Assembly: GCA_963719525.1 (NCBI GenBank)
Contig: CAVRCG010000004.1
Coordinates: 3,732,524 to 3,796,523, forward strand
Direction: 5' to 3'
Source of the DNA: Bernardetia sp963719525
Lineage (GTDB): Bacteria; Bacteroidota; Bacteroidia; Cytophagales; Bernardetiaceae
DNA length: 64,000 nucleotides
The position numbers were made by a program, and so were the translations under genes. This document shows, piece after piece, positions 17,282 to 27,000 of this stretch; position 1 is the first letter of the stretch; every line of letters begins with the position of its first letter. The notes beneath the pieces are model-generated. The model had not been told where the DNA came from, ran no database searches, and saw only the letters and a program-made list of their open reading frames with translations.

Positions 17282-17962
17282 ATGTACAGACTTATTTATA
17301 AATTTATTTTGAGCTGTTTACTTTCACTAAAAAAATGGAAAACTCTCTTTTTCTGGGTTTACTTTATTTTACTTTCTAATTTTTTCTCTTCTTGTGATTC
17401 TTTTTTGGAGTGTAATCAAAATAAAAGTAAAGACGCAGAGGACTGGACACCTCTAAAAAATGAAAAAATCAAATTCTTACCCACACTAGGACGTAATTTG
17501 ATAGAGTTTGAATTAAAAGAAATTACCATTGACGGAAACAAACAGGATTGTAATGGAAATTATACAGCTCGTTTTATTTTTTTACAAGATTCCTTGAATA
17601 ATCTTTATATCAGAAGTTTTTCCTATTATTTGATTGCAACAGACAAAGAAGCCATTTTTTCGTATCATTTTTTACCTTCTACGCCTTTACAAACAGGTGT
17701 TCCGAATCCAAAAATACAGGAAATAGGTTGTATTTCGCTTACAAATAATCTTCCTTGTACTTCGCAGAATAATCAACAGAATGCACAAGGAAATTTTGTA
17801 GGAGCAATAAATATAAATGGAATTTTGCATCAAAACGTTATAGAATTGAAAGTAAGAGAGATAATTTCTTCTAATAAATCAGTTAAATCTATTTTAGTAA
17901 ATCAAAAAGGAATTTTGAGAATAGAGTTTCAAAATGATGAGATTTGGAATAGAATATTTTAA
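17282..17962 (+). CDS. Predicted lipoprotein of unknown function
   Basis: 226 aa from ATG 17,282 (an in-frame GTG at 17,237 is less likely). The N-terminus is hydrophobic and ends in a lipobox-like LLSNFFSSC, so the mature protein is probably a lipid-anchored envelope protein. It is Asn/Lys-rich, with further Cys residues (ECNQ, QDCNG, IGCISLTNNLPC) that may form disulfides. I recognise no family. It is transcribed away from the 15,907-16,922 gene across the LytTR region and ends at a strong bidirectional terminator. Confidence 0.65.
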   Translation: MYRLIYKFILSCLLSLKKWKTLFFWVYFILLSNFFSSCDSFLECNQNKSKDAEDWTPLKNEKIKFLPTLGRNLIEFELKEITIDGNKQDCNGNYTARFIFLQDSLNNLYIRSFSYYLIATDKEAIFSYHFLPSTPLQTGVPNPKIQEIGCISLTNNLPCTSQNNQQNAQGNFVGAININGILHQNVIELKVREIISSNKSVKSILVNQKGILRIEFQNDEIWNRIF

Positions 17963-17981
17963 AATTGGAACAAAAAAGCAT

Positions 17982-18018
17982 AAAGAAACCCAACCTAAAT
18001 AGTAGATTGGGTTTCTTT
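17982..18018. terminator. Bidirectional terminator
   Basis: A 12-bp perfect stem AAAGAAACCCAA (17,982-17,993) and TTGGGTTTCTTT (18,007-18,018) lies between two convergent genes (17,282-17,962 and 18,063-18,386). Confidence 0.85.
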
Positions 18019-18062
18019 GATGTTCTAATAAAGGCTTACAATTACCGAAATACCTTTATGGA

Positions 18063-18386
18063 TTACATATAATCCGAAAGACGAACTGTATTTCCACACA
18101 TGCTGCTTTCTATTTCGAAAAGGAATTTGTCTTTTGTTCCACTAGAAGCCGTATGTACTTTTTTACCTGTGTTGCAGCTTACACTTGTAGAACTTCCATT
18201 ATTAAGAGTAACAATTCCAGAACCTGTATGGATTTGTAATTTACTTCCTGTATCGTTCAAGATTTTTAAAGATGCTTTTGGTGCAGAGATTTCAGAAGCT
18301 GTTTCTAAGTTTGTAGTTGTTGGTGCTACAAAGCTCATCAGAGATACAGATGCAGCGATAGATAATGACAAAAATAATGTTTTCAT
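18063..18386 (-). CDS. Small secreted protein with the LytTR-locus Cys domain
   Basis: 107 aa. A signal peptide (LFLSLSIAASVSLMSFVA) is followed by a short linker and one ~70-residue domain: LKILNDTGSKLQIHTGSG, LNNGSSTSVSC, ending SSMCGNTVRLSDYM. The same pattern closes the 338-aa protein at 15,907-16,922: about 11 identities in 30 ungapped positions, then C-G-x-T-[IV]-x-[VL]. The two cysteines could form a disulfide in the envelope. The gene has its own LytTR-box promoter (18,489-18,558). Not a family I recognise; a role as a secreted effector or envelope stress protein is only inference. Confidence 0.75.
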   Translation of the reverse strand: MKTLFLSLSIAASVSLMSFVAPTTTNLETASEISAPKASLKILNDTGSKLQIHTGSGIVTLNNGSSTSVSCNTGKKVHTASSGTKDKFLFEIESSMCGNTVRLSDYM

Positions 18387-18488
18387 AATGTTGATGAGGG
18401 TTGATAAACTTAAAATAAGTTTGTGATAAATTTGATTTAATTTTTAGAAAGCAATAGGTAAATGGCTTTTCTTTTTTATATTACTCTT

Positions 18489-18558
18489 CAAATTTACCTT
18501 ATTTGAACTTATATTTTACGCTTTTTTCATAAACGGTAGGTTTGACTTCACGAACGGT
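18489..18558 (-). promoter_or_regulatory. LytTR-box promoter region of the 18,063-18,386 gene
   Basis: ATAAACGGT (18,529-18,537) and ACGAACGGT (18,550-18,558) start 21 bp apart; minus strand ACCGTTTAT and ACCGTTCGT, both fitting the LytTR consensus exactly. The minus-strand box TAAATTTG (18,489-18,496) lies 33 bp from the pair. This is the cleanest of the three pairs in the locus. The pair is shared with a divergent plus-strand box. Confidence 0.7.
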
Positions 18559-18588
18559 AGGATTTTTTTTAAATAATCTAAGATATAA

Positions 18589-18596
18589 TATATTTG
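18589..18596 (+). promoter_or_regulatory. Predicted -7 box (TATATTTG) of kinase copy 2
   Basis: TATATTTG fits TAnnTTTG exactly, 31 bp downstream of the LytTR pair at 18,529-18,558 and about 70 bp before the ATG at 18,665. This suggests that the pair could control both divergent genes and that the kinase would be autoregulated. Confidence 0.5.
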
Positions 18597-18802
18597 TAAT
18601 ACATTCTCAAGAAGACGTTGGTTAAAAAATACACTACAAAAATATTCAAACTACTACATTAATTATGTCTATAATCAAAACAGCATTCTTGTTTTTAATT
18701 TCATGTTTTTCCTTTACCATTGGATATTGTCAGTCTAACCAAGTTATAGATTCATTAAGTAATTTATCACAAAACAAAAAAGGAATAGAAAAAGTAATTA
18801 TT

Positions 18803-18998
18803 TGGCTCTTCCGACTTTCTAGCGATTTTCGTATTCTAAAAACTAACTTCTATTTTAATTTGGTCTGTACCGAAGGTCTGACCAAGTTAAAATACGCATT
18901 TGCAATTCGTAAAGGCTTATTTTGTTCAAGTCAGACCTTCGGTACAGACTGAACAAAATACAAAATATATTTTTTCGCTAGAAAGTCGGAAGAACCAG
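18803..18998. mobile_element. 196-bp MITE with nested inverted repeats
   Basis: Terminal inverted repeats TGG(C/T)TCTTCCGACTTTCTAGCGA bound a 196-bp element with no coding capacity. A 5-bp TTATT duplication flanks it (18,798-18,802 and 18,999-19,003). Removing the element and one TTATT restores the kinase reading KVIILEK, as in the paralogue. Inside lies a second, perfect 19-bp inverted repeat, GTCTGTACCGAAGGTCTGA (18,863-18,881 with 18,931-18,949). It could be two nested elements or a deleted IS. A related fragment (GGTCTGAC, GTACCGAAGG) occurs near 32,473-32,501. Confidence 0.85.
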
Positions 18999-20270
18999 TT
19001 ATTTTAGAAAAACTATTTGATGTACAACTCCATAACTTTCCAAAAGAAGCTGAAAAGACAGCTAATCAGGTTTTGGACTTATCAAAAAAAACAGAGGACA
19101 AGAATATAAAGATCAAGGCAGCTAAAATACAAATAATAAAATATTTAGATGTTGTTAAAAATTATGACAGTACTATTATTTGGTCACAAAAAGCTCTGTC
19201 TTATCCAGAGATAGCAAAAGATTCTTTAAGTCTTATACAAGTATATCAATATTTAGCAATTAGCTATTACTATAAAGATTATTTTGATAGTGCTACCTAT
19301 TTTTATATCAAATCAACAGAGATAGCTGAGGTATCGAATGATGAACAGGAACTCATAAAATCGTATGGTAGTCTTGCTAATGTATATAGCTTATCTCAAG
19401 ATTTTAAAACAGCTCAAATATATAGAAAAAAGGCTTATTTACTTGCTCAAAAGAATAACAATATCAATCAACAGATAAAAATTTCTTTCAATATAAGTGC
19501 TTCGTATATAAATCAAGATGAGTTAGATTCTGCAATTGTTTATGCAAAAGAAGCTGTTTTTTTATCAGAAAAAGCTAATTTTGGTATTGGATTATACCGT
19601 TCTTTGACAAAATTATCAGAGTGTTATTATAAGAAAGGAGAAAATGAAAAAGCTCTTCAAACCATCGAAAAAGCAATAGGAATGCCTGAGAAAGAAAAAG
19701 ATCCTAGATATAAAAAGTATGTATTGTTTAGATATTCTAATGCATTAGAAGGAAATAAATTTTATAAGAAAGCAAAAGAGAATATTTATAAAACGCTAAC
19801 CTTGTACAATGAAAAAACAGATAACATATCTGATAAAACAAACATACAGGACAACTATTATTCGCTTAGTAGAGTTTATACTTACCTTTATGAACCTGAC
19901 AGTTCAGTTTTTTATCTAAAAAAAGCAATTGATTTATCTGGAGAAATTACTATTGTTAAAGTATTAGCAAATACTTCTGACCTTCAAACTAAATATGAAA
20001 CCGAAAAAAAAGAACAACAAATAAAGGATTTAGAACAGCAAAAAAGAATCAATAAATTAGAAAGTTAAAAAGAAGTAGCTTCACTTCAAGCACAGCGTTC
20101 TATTTTGGCTTTGGTTTTACTTGCTCCTATTTCGCTTCTTGATTGGTGGAGGTTGGTATGTCAATCGTCGTCGCCTGCATTTACAATTAGAAGCCGAACA
20201 GAAAGAAAGAGCCAAACAAATGAGCGAGTTAAAAGCTATTCGTTCTCAAATGAATCCTCATTTTATTTTT

Positions 20271-21256
20271 CAGGGTTTTCTTATAAAAAAATAAAAGAGC
20301 AAAAAAGTTTTAATTTTGTATTACCAAGTACCAAATTAATCCTAATTTACTCTTCTATGTACAAAGAAACTAGTTTTTATTTTAAATTACAAAATTTAGC
20401 AGGTTTAGATTTACGAGATAACCGAGGCAAAACTCATGACTTAGCGTTTGTTTTAGTTGGTTTGAGTATAGCTCTTTTAAGAAAACGTGATGGAAATTTA
20501 TCAAGTCTTCATCGTAGTATGAAAAATAAACATCAAGAATTATGTACTTTTTTAGGATTATGTGATTCTACTGAAGTTATATCTCGGTCTTATCTTCCAG
20601 TTTGTCTAAAAAAGGTTTCCCTTCCTCATTTTGAACTATTATTATTTGAAAAATATGGAATAGAGTTAAATGATGCACAAAAAAGGTGGTTTGCAGGGGA
20701 TGGTAAAGAGTTACGTGGAAGTATAGAAAAAGGTAAAAAACGAGGAGAAGCTATAGTACAATTAGTAGATAAGAGAGCAGACAAGTTTTAGGACAATGGT
20801 ATTACAATGGAGACAAAGAAAGTGAAAAACCTTGTCTTCGTAATTTATTAACAACTAGTCTAGCTAGTGGACAAAAAATTAGTTTAGATGCACTTCATTT
20901 ATGTCCAGCTACTTGTAAGTTGATTCACCAAGCAGGAGGTACTTTTTTGATTGGTTTAAAGAACAATCAAGCAATATTATTAGAAGATATGAAGTTTTAT
21001 ATCCAAACTGCAAAACCAATTTTTCAAAGTGAAGAGTGGGAAAAAGGACATGGAAGAATTGAATATAGAAAGTACGAACTATATGATATCAGTCATCAAT
21101 ATTTTGACTCACGATGGGAAAAAGTAGGCTTTTGTTCTTTAGTTAAAGTAGAAAGAAAACGCATAAACACTAAAACACAAGAAGAAAATAAAGAAATCTC
21201 ATTTTATATTTCTAATAAAAATGCAAAAATTGGAGAAGAACTTTTTAAAGCTATCT
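20271..21256 (+). mobile_element. Truncated ISAs1-family insertion sequence
   Basis: The left end starts CAGGGTTTTC at 20,271. The target copies TTATTTTT (20,263-20,270) and TTATCTTT (21,257-21,264) differ at one base; 8-bp duplications are usual for this family. The right end shows no inverted repeat matching the left. The transposase stops at GEELFKAI, where ISAs1 transposases normally continue for about 80-100 residues, so the right end has been lost. The kinase sequence resumes without loss. Confidence 0.75.
20357..21256 (+). pseudogene. ISAs1-family transposase remnant
   Basis: From ATG 20,357. The N-terminal DLRDNRGKTHDL block and WFAGDGKELRGS with GEAIVQ are hallmarks of ISAs1 (H-repeat type) DDE transposases. 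A one-base shift near 20,783 ends the first frame at 20,791; the next frame continues VLGQWYYNGDKESE, LDALHLCP and GGTFLIGLKNNQ. It then fuses in frame to kinase sequence at about 21,257. With both a frameshift and a missing C-terminus it cannot be active. Confidence 0.85.
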
Positions 21257-21982
21257 TTATCTTTAATGCACTCAATTCTATTCAAGATTTTATTATGCTT
21301 TCTGAAAAGGAAAATGCACAGCATTATTTAGGAAAATTTGCAACACTAATGCGTGGTTTTTTGGATTCTTCTTCCAAAGCAACAATTAGTTTAGAGAAAG
21401 AATTACCTTTATTAAAATCTTATATTGAACTAGAAGGATTGCGATTAGGAGAAGAATTTAGCTATGAAATTATATTTGATGAAAAAATAGATGAAGAAGA
21501 AGTAGAAGAGATAGAAATTCCTCCACTTCTTATTCAACCCTATTTAGAAAATGCTTTCAAACACGGACTTTTACACAAAGCAGGAGAGAAAAAACTGACT
21601 TTAGAGTTTAGTAAAATAGAAAGAACTAATGATGAGTTTTCTTCGATTAATTATTACAGATAACGGAGTAGGAAGACAAAAATCTGCCGAAATAAATGAA
21701 CGAAAAGCCAAAACGCATAATTCTACCCATACTTCTTTTGCTACTGGAGCGACAAACGAACGTCTGGAACTTCTCAAAAATCAGTCGCTTTCAAATAAGA
21801 ATATTGAAGTAGAAATAAATGATTTGAAAGATGAACACGGAAATGCAACAGGAACAGAAATTATAATTATGATTCCAATAGATAATCACTAGAAAAAGTA
21901 AAGAAACAAATTACTCTAATGGCAAACCAAAAATAAAATGTCTTTAACTGGTAACTACTTACTGTAACTGGCAACTGATAGT

Positions 21983-22726
21983 ATGAAAGCCATAATTATA
22001 GACGACGAATTACGAGCAAGAAGAATCTTAAAAACACTTTTGACAGAACATTGTCCACAAATAAATATTGTTGGAGAAGCTCAAAATGTTCCTGATGCTG
22101 TGCAGCTTATCCATAGAGAAAACCCTGATATTGTTTTTTCGGATATCGAAATGCCAGAATATTCAGGCTTTGAGTTATTGAAATTCATTACAAATATTGA
22201 TTTTGCACTTATCTTTGTTACGGCTTATCAAGAGTATGCCATTCGTGCTTTTGAGGTTTCGGCAGTAGATTATCTCTTGAAACCCTTAGATATAGAACTC
22301 CTCAAAAAAGCTGTTGAAAAGGTAGAAAAGCGTTTTGAAGCAACAGGAAATGCGCAAAATAATCAGAAAATGGAAACGTTGCGAGAAAATCTTAAAGGCG
22401 AATACATCACTCGTTTTGCTCTTCCGATGGCTGACGGACTTATGTTTGTAGAAGCCGATGATATTATGTATTTGATCGCAGAAGGCTCTTATACAGAAAT
22501 TGTTTTTTCGGATAAGAAGCGTGTTCTGATTACCAAAAAAATAAAATATTTTGAAGAAAATCTAATTAACCCTTGTTTTTTTCGCTCTCATCGTTCGTAC
22601 ATTGTCAATCTGAATAAAATCAGTCAGTATATCCGAACAGGAAATTATATTGTGATGGATGACGGTTTTAAAGCCAGTCTAGCAAGAGATAGAAAAGAAG
22701 ATTTTTTAAAGATTTATCAAGGGTAA
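21983..22726 (+). CDS. LytTR-family response regulator, copy 2
   Basis: 247 aa, intact. The receiver domain has the DDE acidic cluster (residues 6-8), the phospho-acceptor Asp in FSDIEMP (about 54), VTAYQEYA and Lys in LLKPLD (about 104). The LytTR domain spans about 145-246 with FFRSHRSYIVNL. It follows the decayed kinase copy 2 after 90 bp, which contain a short repeat (TAACTGGTAACT...TAACTGGCAACT). It is a paralogue of the regulator at 12,996-13,793. With its kinase broken it may be an orphan, or be served by another kinase. Confidence 0.95.
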   Translation: MKAIIIDDELRARRILKTLLTEHCPQINIVGEAQNVPDAVQLIHRENPDIVFSDIEMPEYSGFELLKFITNIDFALIFVTAYQEYAIRAFEVSAVDYLLKPLDIELLKKAVEKVEKRFEATGNAQNNQKMETLRENLKGEYITRFALPMADGLMFVEADDIMYLIAEGSYTEIVFSDKKRVLITKKIKYFEENLINPCFFRSHRSYIVNLNKISQYIRTGNYIVMDDGFKASLARDRKEDFLKIYQG

Positions 22727-22853
22727 AATAAGTTAGAAGTCAGATTTTAGAATTGAAATTCAGTTTAGCTAATTTTCATTTCTCTTTATTCTCTTTTTAC
22801 TCTGTGGTTCAAAATGTATTTGTATTTAATAAAATAATTCTCTCAAAATAAAT

Positions 22854-23834
22854 ATGCCAAAAACATTTTTAGAAAATACTACGCTCATTCAGTATAATGA
22901 AACTGACTATCAAACAAGTAGTTATGATAAACTAGAAGAAATTGTCGTAACTCAAAAAGATGGTCTTATACGTTGGATAAATACGTATGGGATGGAGTAC
23001 GAAGACCAATTAAAAGCTGTAATTAATCAAAATAAACTAGATGATTTTTTATTGAAATTAATCAAAGATGATGAGCAATCTAATAAAGTAATTGAATTAG
23101 ACGAATTGCTTTTTGTTTCGATTAGAGTTTTGATAACTGAAAATGATTTTTTAGACTCCGAACAAATGTTTTTTATTGTTTCTTCGGATTTTGTTTGGAG
23201 TATTCAAGAAAAAAAAGGCGATTATTTTGGTTGGATTAGGGAGCGAATTAGAGATAATAGAGGAATTATAAGAAAAAAGAAAGCTGATTATTTATTGTTT
23301 TTCTTGATTGAATCTATTATCGATAATTATGAAAATACCTATCAAAATTATGTAAAAACGTATTCGGAAATGTTGGATACAACCAAAGTAAAACCAACGC
23401 CAGAGTTTACAAGTTTGATAGAAAAAGAACGCCGAAACTTGCTTACCTTCAAAAAAGCAGCAAATAGTCTTCGTTCTATGCTTATTCGTTTGGAAAAAGT
23501 AAAATATAAAGGCATAAAATCAAGTTATTTTTCAGAGTTAAAAGAACAAATAAATGATTTTATTACAGACATTGATTTCGAACTTCAAACGCTTGAAAGT
23601 AGTCTCAACTTAGTTTTTAGTATTCAAGGACATCGCCTTAATGAAGTAATGAAGACGCTTACTATTTTTTCGGTTATCTTTATTCCTCTTACTTTTTTGG
23701 CAGGAATCTATGGAATGAACTTTGAAAATATTCCTGAACTTAGGACAGAGAATGGTTATTTTATTTTGTTGGGAGTTATGCTTCTAACTACTTTAGTAAT
23801 TGCATATTATTTCAAACGGAAAAATTGGTTTTGA
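22854..23834 (+). CDS. corA: CorA-type magnesium/cobalt transporter
   Basis: 326 aa. The C-terminus has two TM segments; the first ends in the family signature YGMNFENIPEL (GMN motif) and the second is GVMLLTTLVIAYYF, followed by the basic tail KRKNW. The N-terminal ~250 residues are the cytoplasmic alpha/beta and long-helix stalk. It should form a homopentameric inner-membrane Mg2+ channel. It stands alone with its own terminator and is probably unrelated to the LytTR locus. Confidence 0.95.
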   Translation: MPKTFLENTTLIQYNETDYQTSSYDKLEEIVVTQKDGLIRWINTYGMEYEDQLKAVINQNKLDDFLLKLIKDDEQSNKVIELDELLFVSIRVLITENDFLDSEQMFFIVSSDFVWSIQEKKGDYFGWIRERIRDNRGIIRKKKADYLLFFLIESIIDNYENTYQNYVKTYSEMLDTTKVKPTPEFTSLIEKERRNLLTFKKAANSLRSMLIRLEKVKYKGIKSSYFSELKEQINDFITDIDFELQTLESSLNLVFSIQGHRLNEVMKTLTIFSVIFIPLTFLAGIYGMNFENIPELRTENGYFILLGVMLLTTLVIAYYFKRKNWF

Positions 23835-23846
23835 ATTATAGAAATA

Positions 23847-23880
23847 AAAAAACTACCACAAAAGGTAGTTTTTTGTTTTT
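23847..23880 (+). terminator. Terminator downstream of corA
   Basis: AAAAAACTACC (23,847-23,857) pairs perfectly with GGTAGTTTTTT (23,864-23,874), followed by GTTTTT. Confidence 0.85.
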
Positions 23881-23946
23881 ATATTAAACGTTATAACGGT
23901 TGTTTGTGGGCTTAATAATCAATAAATTATAAACAAAACAGTCTTA

Positions 23947-23990
23947 TTTTTCCATAGCGATAGGTTTGCAAATCTATCGCTATGGAAAAA
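23947..23990. repeat. 17-bp perfect inverted repeat
   Basis: TTTTTCCATAGCGATAG (23,947-23,963) and its exact complement (23,974-23,990) are separated by 10 bp (GTTTGCAAAT). With T and A runs at both ends it could act as a terminator for the minus-strand adhesin, but it lies ~90 bp past that stop, so it may instead be a dispersed palindromic repeat. Confidence 0.7.
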
Positions 23991-24075
23991 TGAACCGTAA
24001 TACAGCTTATATTATGTTAAATCCTATTTCATTTAGCCTTGCACTTTTTTGCTGCTAAGGACTAAACTACTCTAC

Positions 24076-27000
24076 TTATTTTTTGATCAACTTTATTCTC
24101 TTAGCTAAGGTAGTTGTTTTAGATTGTATTTCTATAATATAGAATCCACTAGCCATTTTTTCTAAAGACAAACGTGCTTTTGACGCTTCTCTTACTGCTT
24201 GAAACTCTTCACTCAAAACAACTCTACCATTACTATCGATAATGCGAATATCAAATACTTCTCCTACATAGTTTCTGAAATTTATGTTTACATAAGATTG
24301 AGCAGGATTTGGAAGTACATTAATATTTGCATTGATTGATAATTCATAGTTAATAAATACCGTATTTGTGTACTTGTAGGTGTTATCTGTATTGACTTGC
24401 TTCAAACGATAATAATTCTGACCAGTAGCTGGCTCTGCATCTACAAAATTATAGTTCATAGTTTGGTTAGTAGTTCCATTTGTAGCTTTTGTTCGTACAG
24501 TCCCAATAGTTTGAAAATCTTGTCCACTATTACTACGCTCTACTTCAAAATGGCTATTTCCTATTTCCTTAGCCGTAGCCCAATTAATATCAACTCTATT
24601 ATCCTCCAAACGAGCATTGAAAGCAATTAGCTCAACAGGAAGAAGAATATTATTATCCGTATCAAGATAATCTGGAATGTTATTATTATTTGTATCAGGA
24701 GGACCAGAAACACTTCCATAAGTAGCTCCTCCATTATTAGGGTCATACAAATCAATAATACCATCTTGGTCAGTATCTTGATAGAAAGCATTATCAGGGT
24801 CTAAGAAATTAGGAGTTCCGTCATTATCACTATCGTCAAGCCAATCTGGAATGTTGTTGCCATTACCGTCTGTAAGTGGGTAGTGAGTTGGACTACCTGT
24901 ATAGGTATTAGCTCTTGCTATAAGGTCGTTATAAGCTTCTCCGTCCTCATTATCATTGAAGCCTTCTATCCAGTCAGGGAAACCATCTTCTTCAGCATCC
25001 AAATCAAGATAATCAAAACCTGCTGCTCCATCTGTATTTGGTACAGATACTGGCGTGGTTTCTAACGCATCGCTTAGTCCATTATTATTAGCATCAACAA
25101 ATCCATCTGTGAGATTGTTGAAGTTGGTATCATTTCCACCACCTTCTACAACATCGGGAATACCATCGCTATCACTATCTAGGTCTAGATAATCTACAAT
25201 GTTATCTCCATCTCTATCTTGAGTAGTGAATGGAGTTCCACCGTTTCCAGCATCTACTAAATTGACTAGACCATCTCCATCGGTATCAACTCCTACTATT
25301 CTTCCAGTAGAAGGATTATAACCAGCAGGAGGAACTCCAGCATTTGCTTCTCTAGCATCAGGAATACCGTCGTTATCACTATCTAAATCTGTAGAATTAG
25401 GAATACCATCTCCATCTTTATCTCCATTAATTAAAACAGAAGTTCCTCCTGCTACTGCTGGTGTGTTATCCACACTACTCATAAGACCATCGCCATCAGG
25501 GTCTGCGAGTGGAAATCTACCTGTACTAACATCAAAACCTATAGGAACGATACCATTATTTGCTTCTACTGCATCAGGAATACCGTCATTATCAGCATCT
25601 ATATCAAGAAAATCTGGAACGCCATCTAAATCTGAATCATACACATCGTTTACGCCATCGCTATTTGTATCTACAAACAATGGAAAGCCAATTGTTGCAT
25701 CACTATTATCACGATAATTTGGAATTCCATCTGCATCTGAATCTTTACTAGGGTTGAAACCTGTTCTTCCGTCTTCATTAGAGTCTAGAATGCCGTCATT
25801 ATCGCTATCCAAATCAGTTTCATCGGCAACACCATCGCCATCTGTATCTCCTTTGAAGAGATAATTTGGAGTAGATGTGCGCTGTTTGTCCTTGTGTAAA
25901 ATCGTCTGACCAATTGCCGTTAGTATTAATGTCCTCTGCAGAAGTAAGTATGCCGTCGTTATCGTCGTCGGTATCTCTCCAATCTGGATTATCGGCATTA
26001 TCTGTATTTTGGCGTGGAGCATTTGAGCCTGTTTCGTTATTAACAGTTCCTTTGCCATTAACCGTATCAAAAATATCTAAAAGACCATCATTATCGCTAT
26101 CTGTTGTAGCTGTTGCGTCTTCGGTAAATCCTGTTGTAAATGGATTTGCTGTAGTTGGCAAACTTGCTGCATAATTATTGTTGGTGTCCCAATCTGCTTG
26201 ACCATTTGAGTTACTATCGTGTCCTTCAATGAGGTCAAGTACACCGTCGTTATCACTATCATTATCGATATAGTCTGGCGTATCTGTACCGTCTGTATTT
26301 TCAGGAGTAATTATTGTTCCTCCGTTGTTTGGGTCGTAAGCATCATCTAGACCGTCGCCATCTGTATCGTTTCCACTTGGTGCAATATAGCCTGTAGAAG
26401 GTTGTGATTCACGGTTATCAACAATACCGTCATTATCAGCATCAATATCTAAAAAATCATTTCTTCCATCATTATCTGTATTCGGATTAGGTAAATTAGA
26501 AGTTACACCATTGTCCACGCTATTCATTAGTCCATCACTATCTGCATCTGCAAGTGTAAATCTACCTGTACCGACATCAAATCCTGCTGGAATAGTACCT
26601 CCATTAGCTTCAATAGCATCTAAAATGCCATCGTTATCACTATCAAGGTCTAAGAAGTCTGGAATACCGTCTTTATCATTGTCAAACCTATCATCTATAC
26701 CATCGCTATTAGAATCTACAAAACCTGCTAAGCCTGCATCTTCGTAATTAGGTATTCCATCGCCATCTGCATCTTGACTTGGGTCAATTCCTGTTCCACC
26801 GTCTTCATCGGTATCTAAAATACCGTCATTATCACTATCCAAATCAGTTATATCTCGGTATGCCATCAAGGTCGCTATCACCTCTAAAAAGATAATCAGG
26901 AATAGTACCTCCTCCTTGTGTAAAGTCGTCTGACCAGTCGTTATTACCATTATCATCTTCTCCAGCAGTGGGTATGCCGTCGTTATCGTCGTCGGTATCT

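Larger units (their letters stand above)
18665..21892 (+). pseudogene. TPR-LytS-type sensor histidine kinase, copy 2, multiply disrupted
   Basis: Paralogue of the kinase at 13,816-15,753, with signal peptide (FLFLISCFSFTIGYCQ), TPR region, LytS H-box and HATPase. Lesions in order: a 196-bp MITE at 18,803-18,998; an in-frame TAA at about 20,066 (NKLES-stop-KEVASLQ); a frameshift near 20,140 in the TM segment; an ISAs1-type element inserted inside the H-box, splitting NPHFIF from NALNSIQ; and a frameshift near 21,640, after which TDNGVGRQ continues. The C-terminal part (QPYLENAFKHG) is recognisable. Several independent lesions make this true decay, not read error. The downstream LytTR regulator is intact. 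Confidence 0.9.

Noticed and set aside
20105..20791. A single 228-aa gene
   Set aside because: It joins out-of-frame kinase sequence to the start of an ISAs1 transposase; no real protein spans it.
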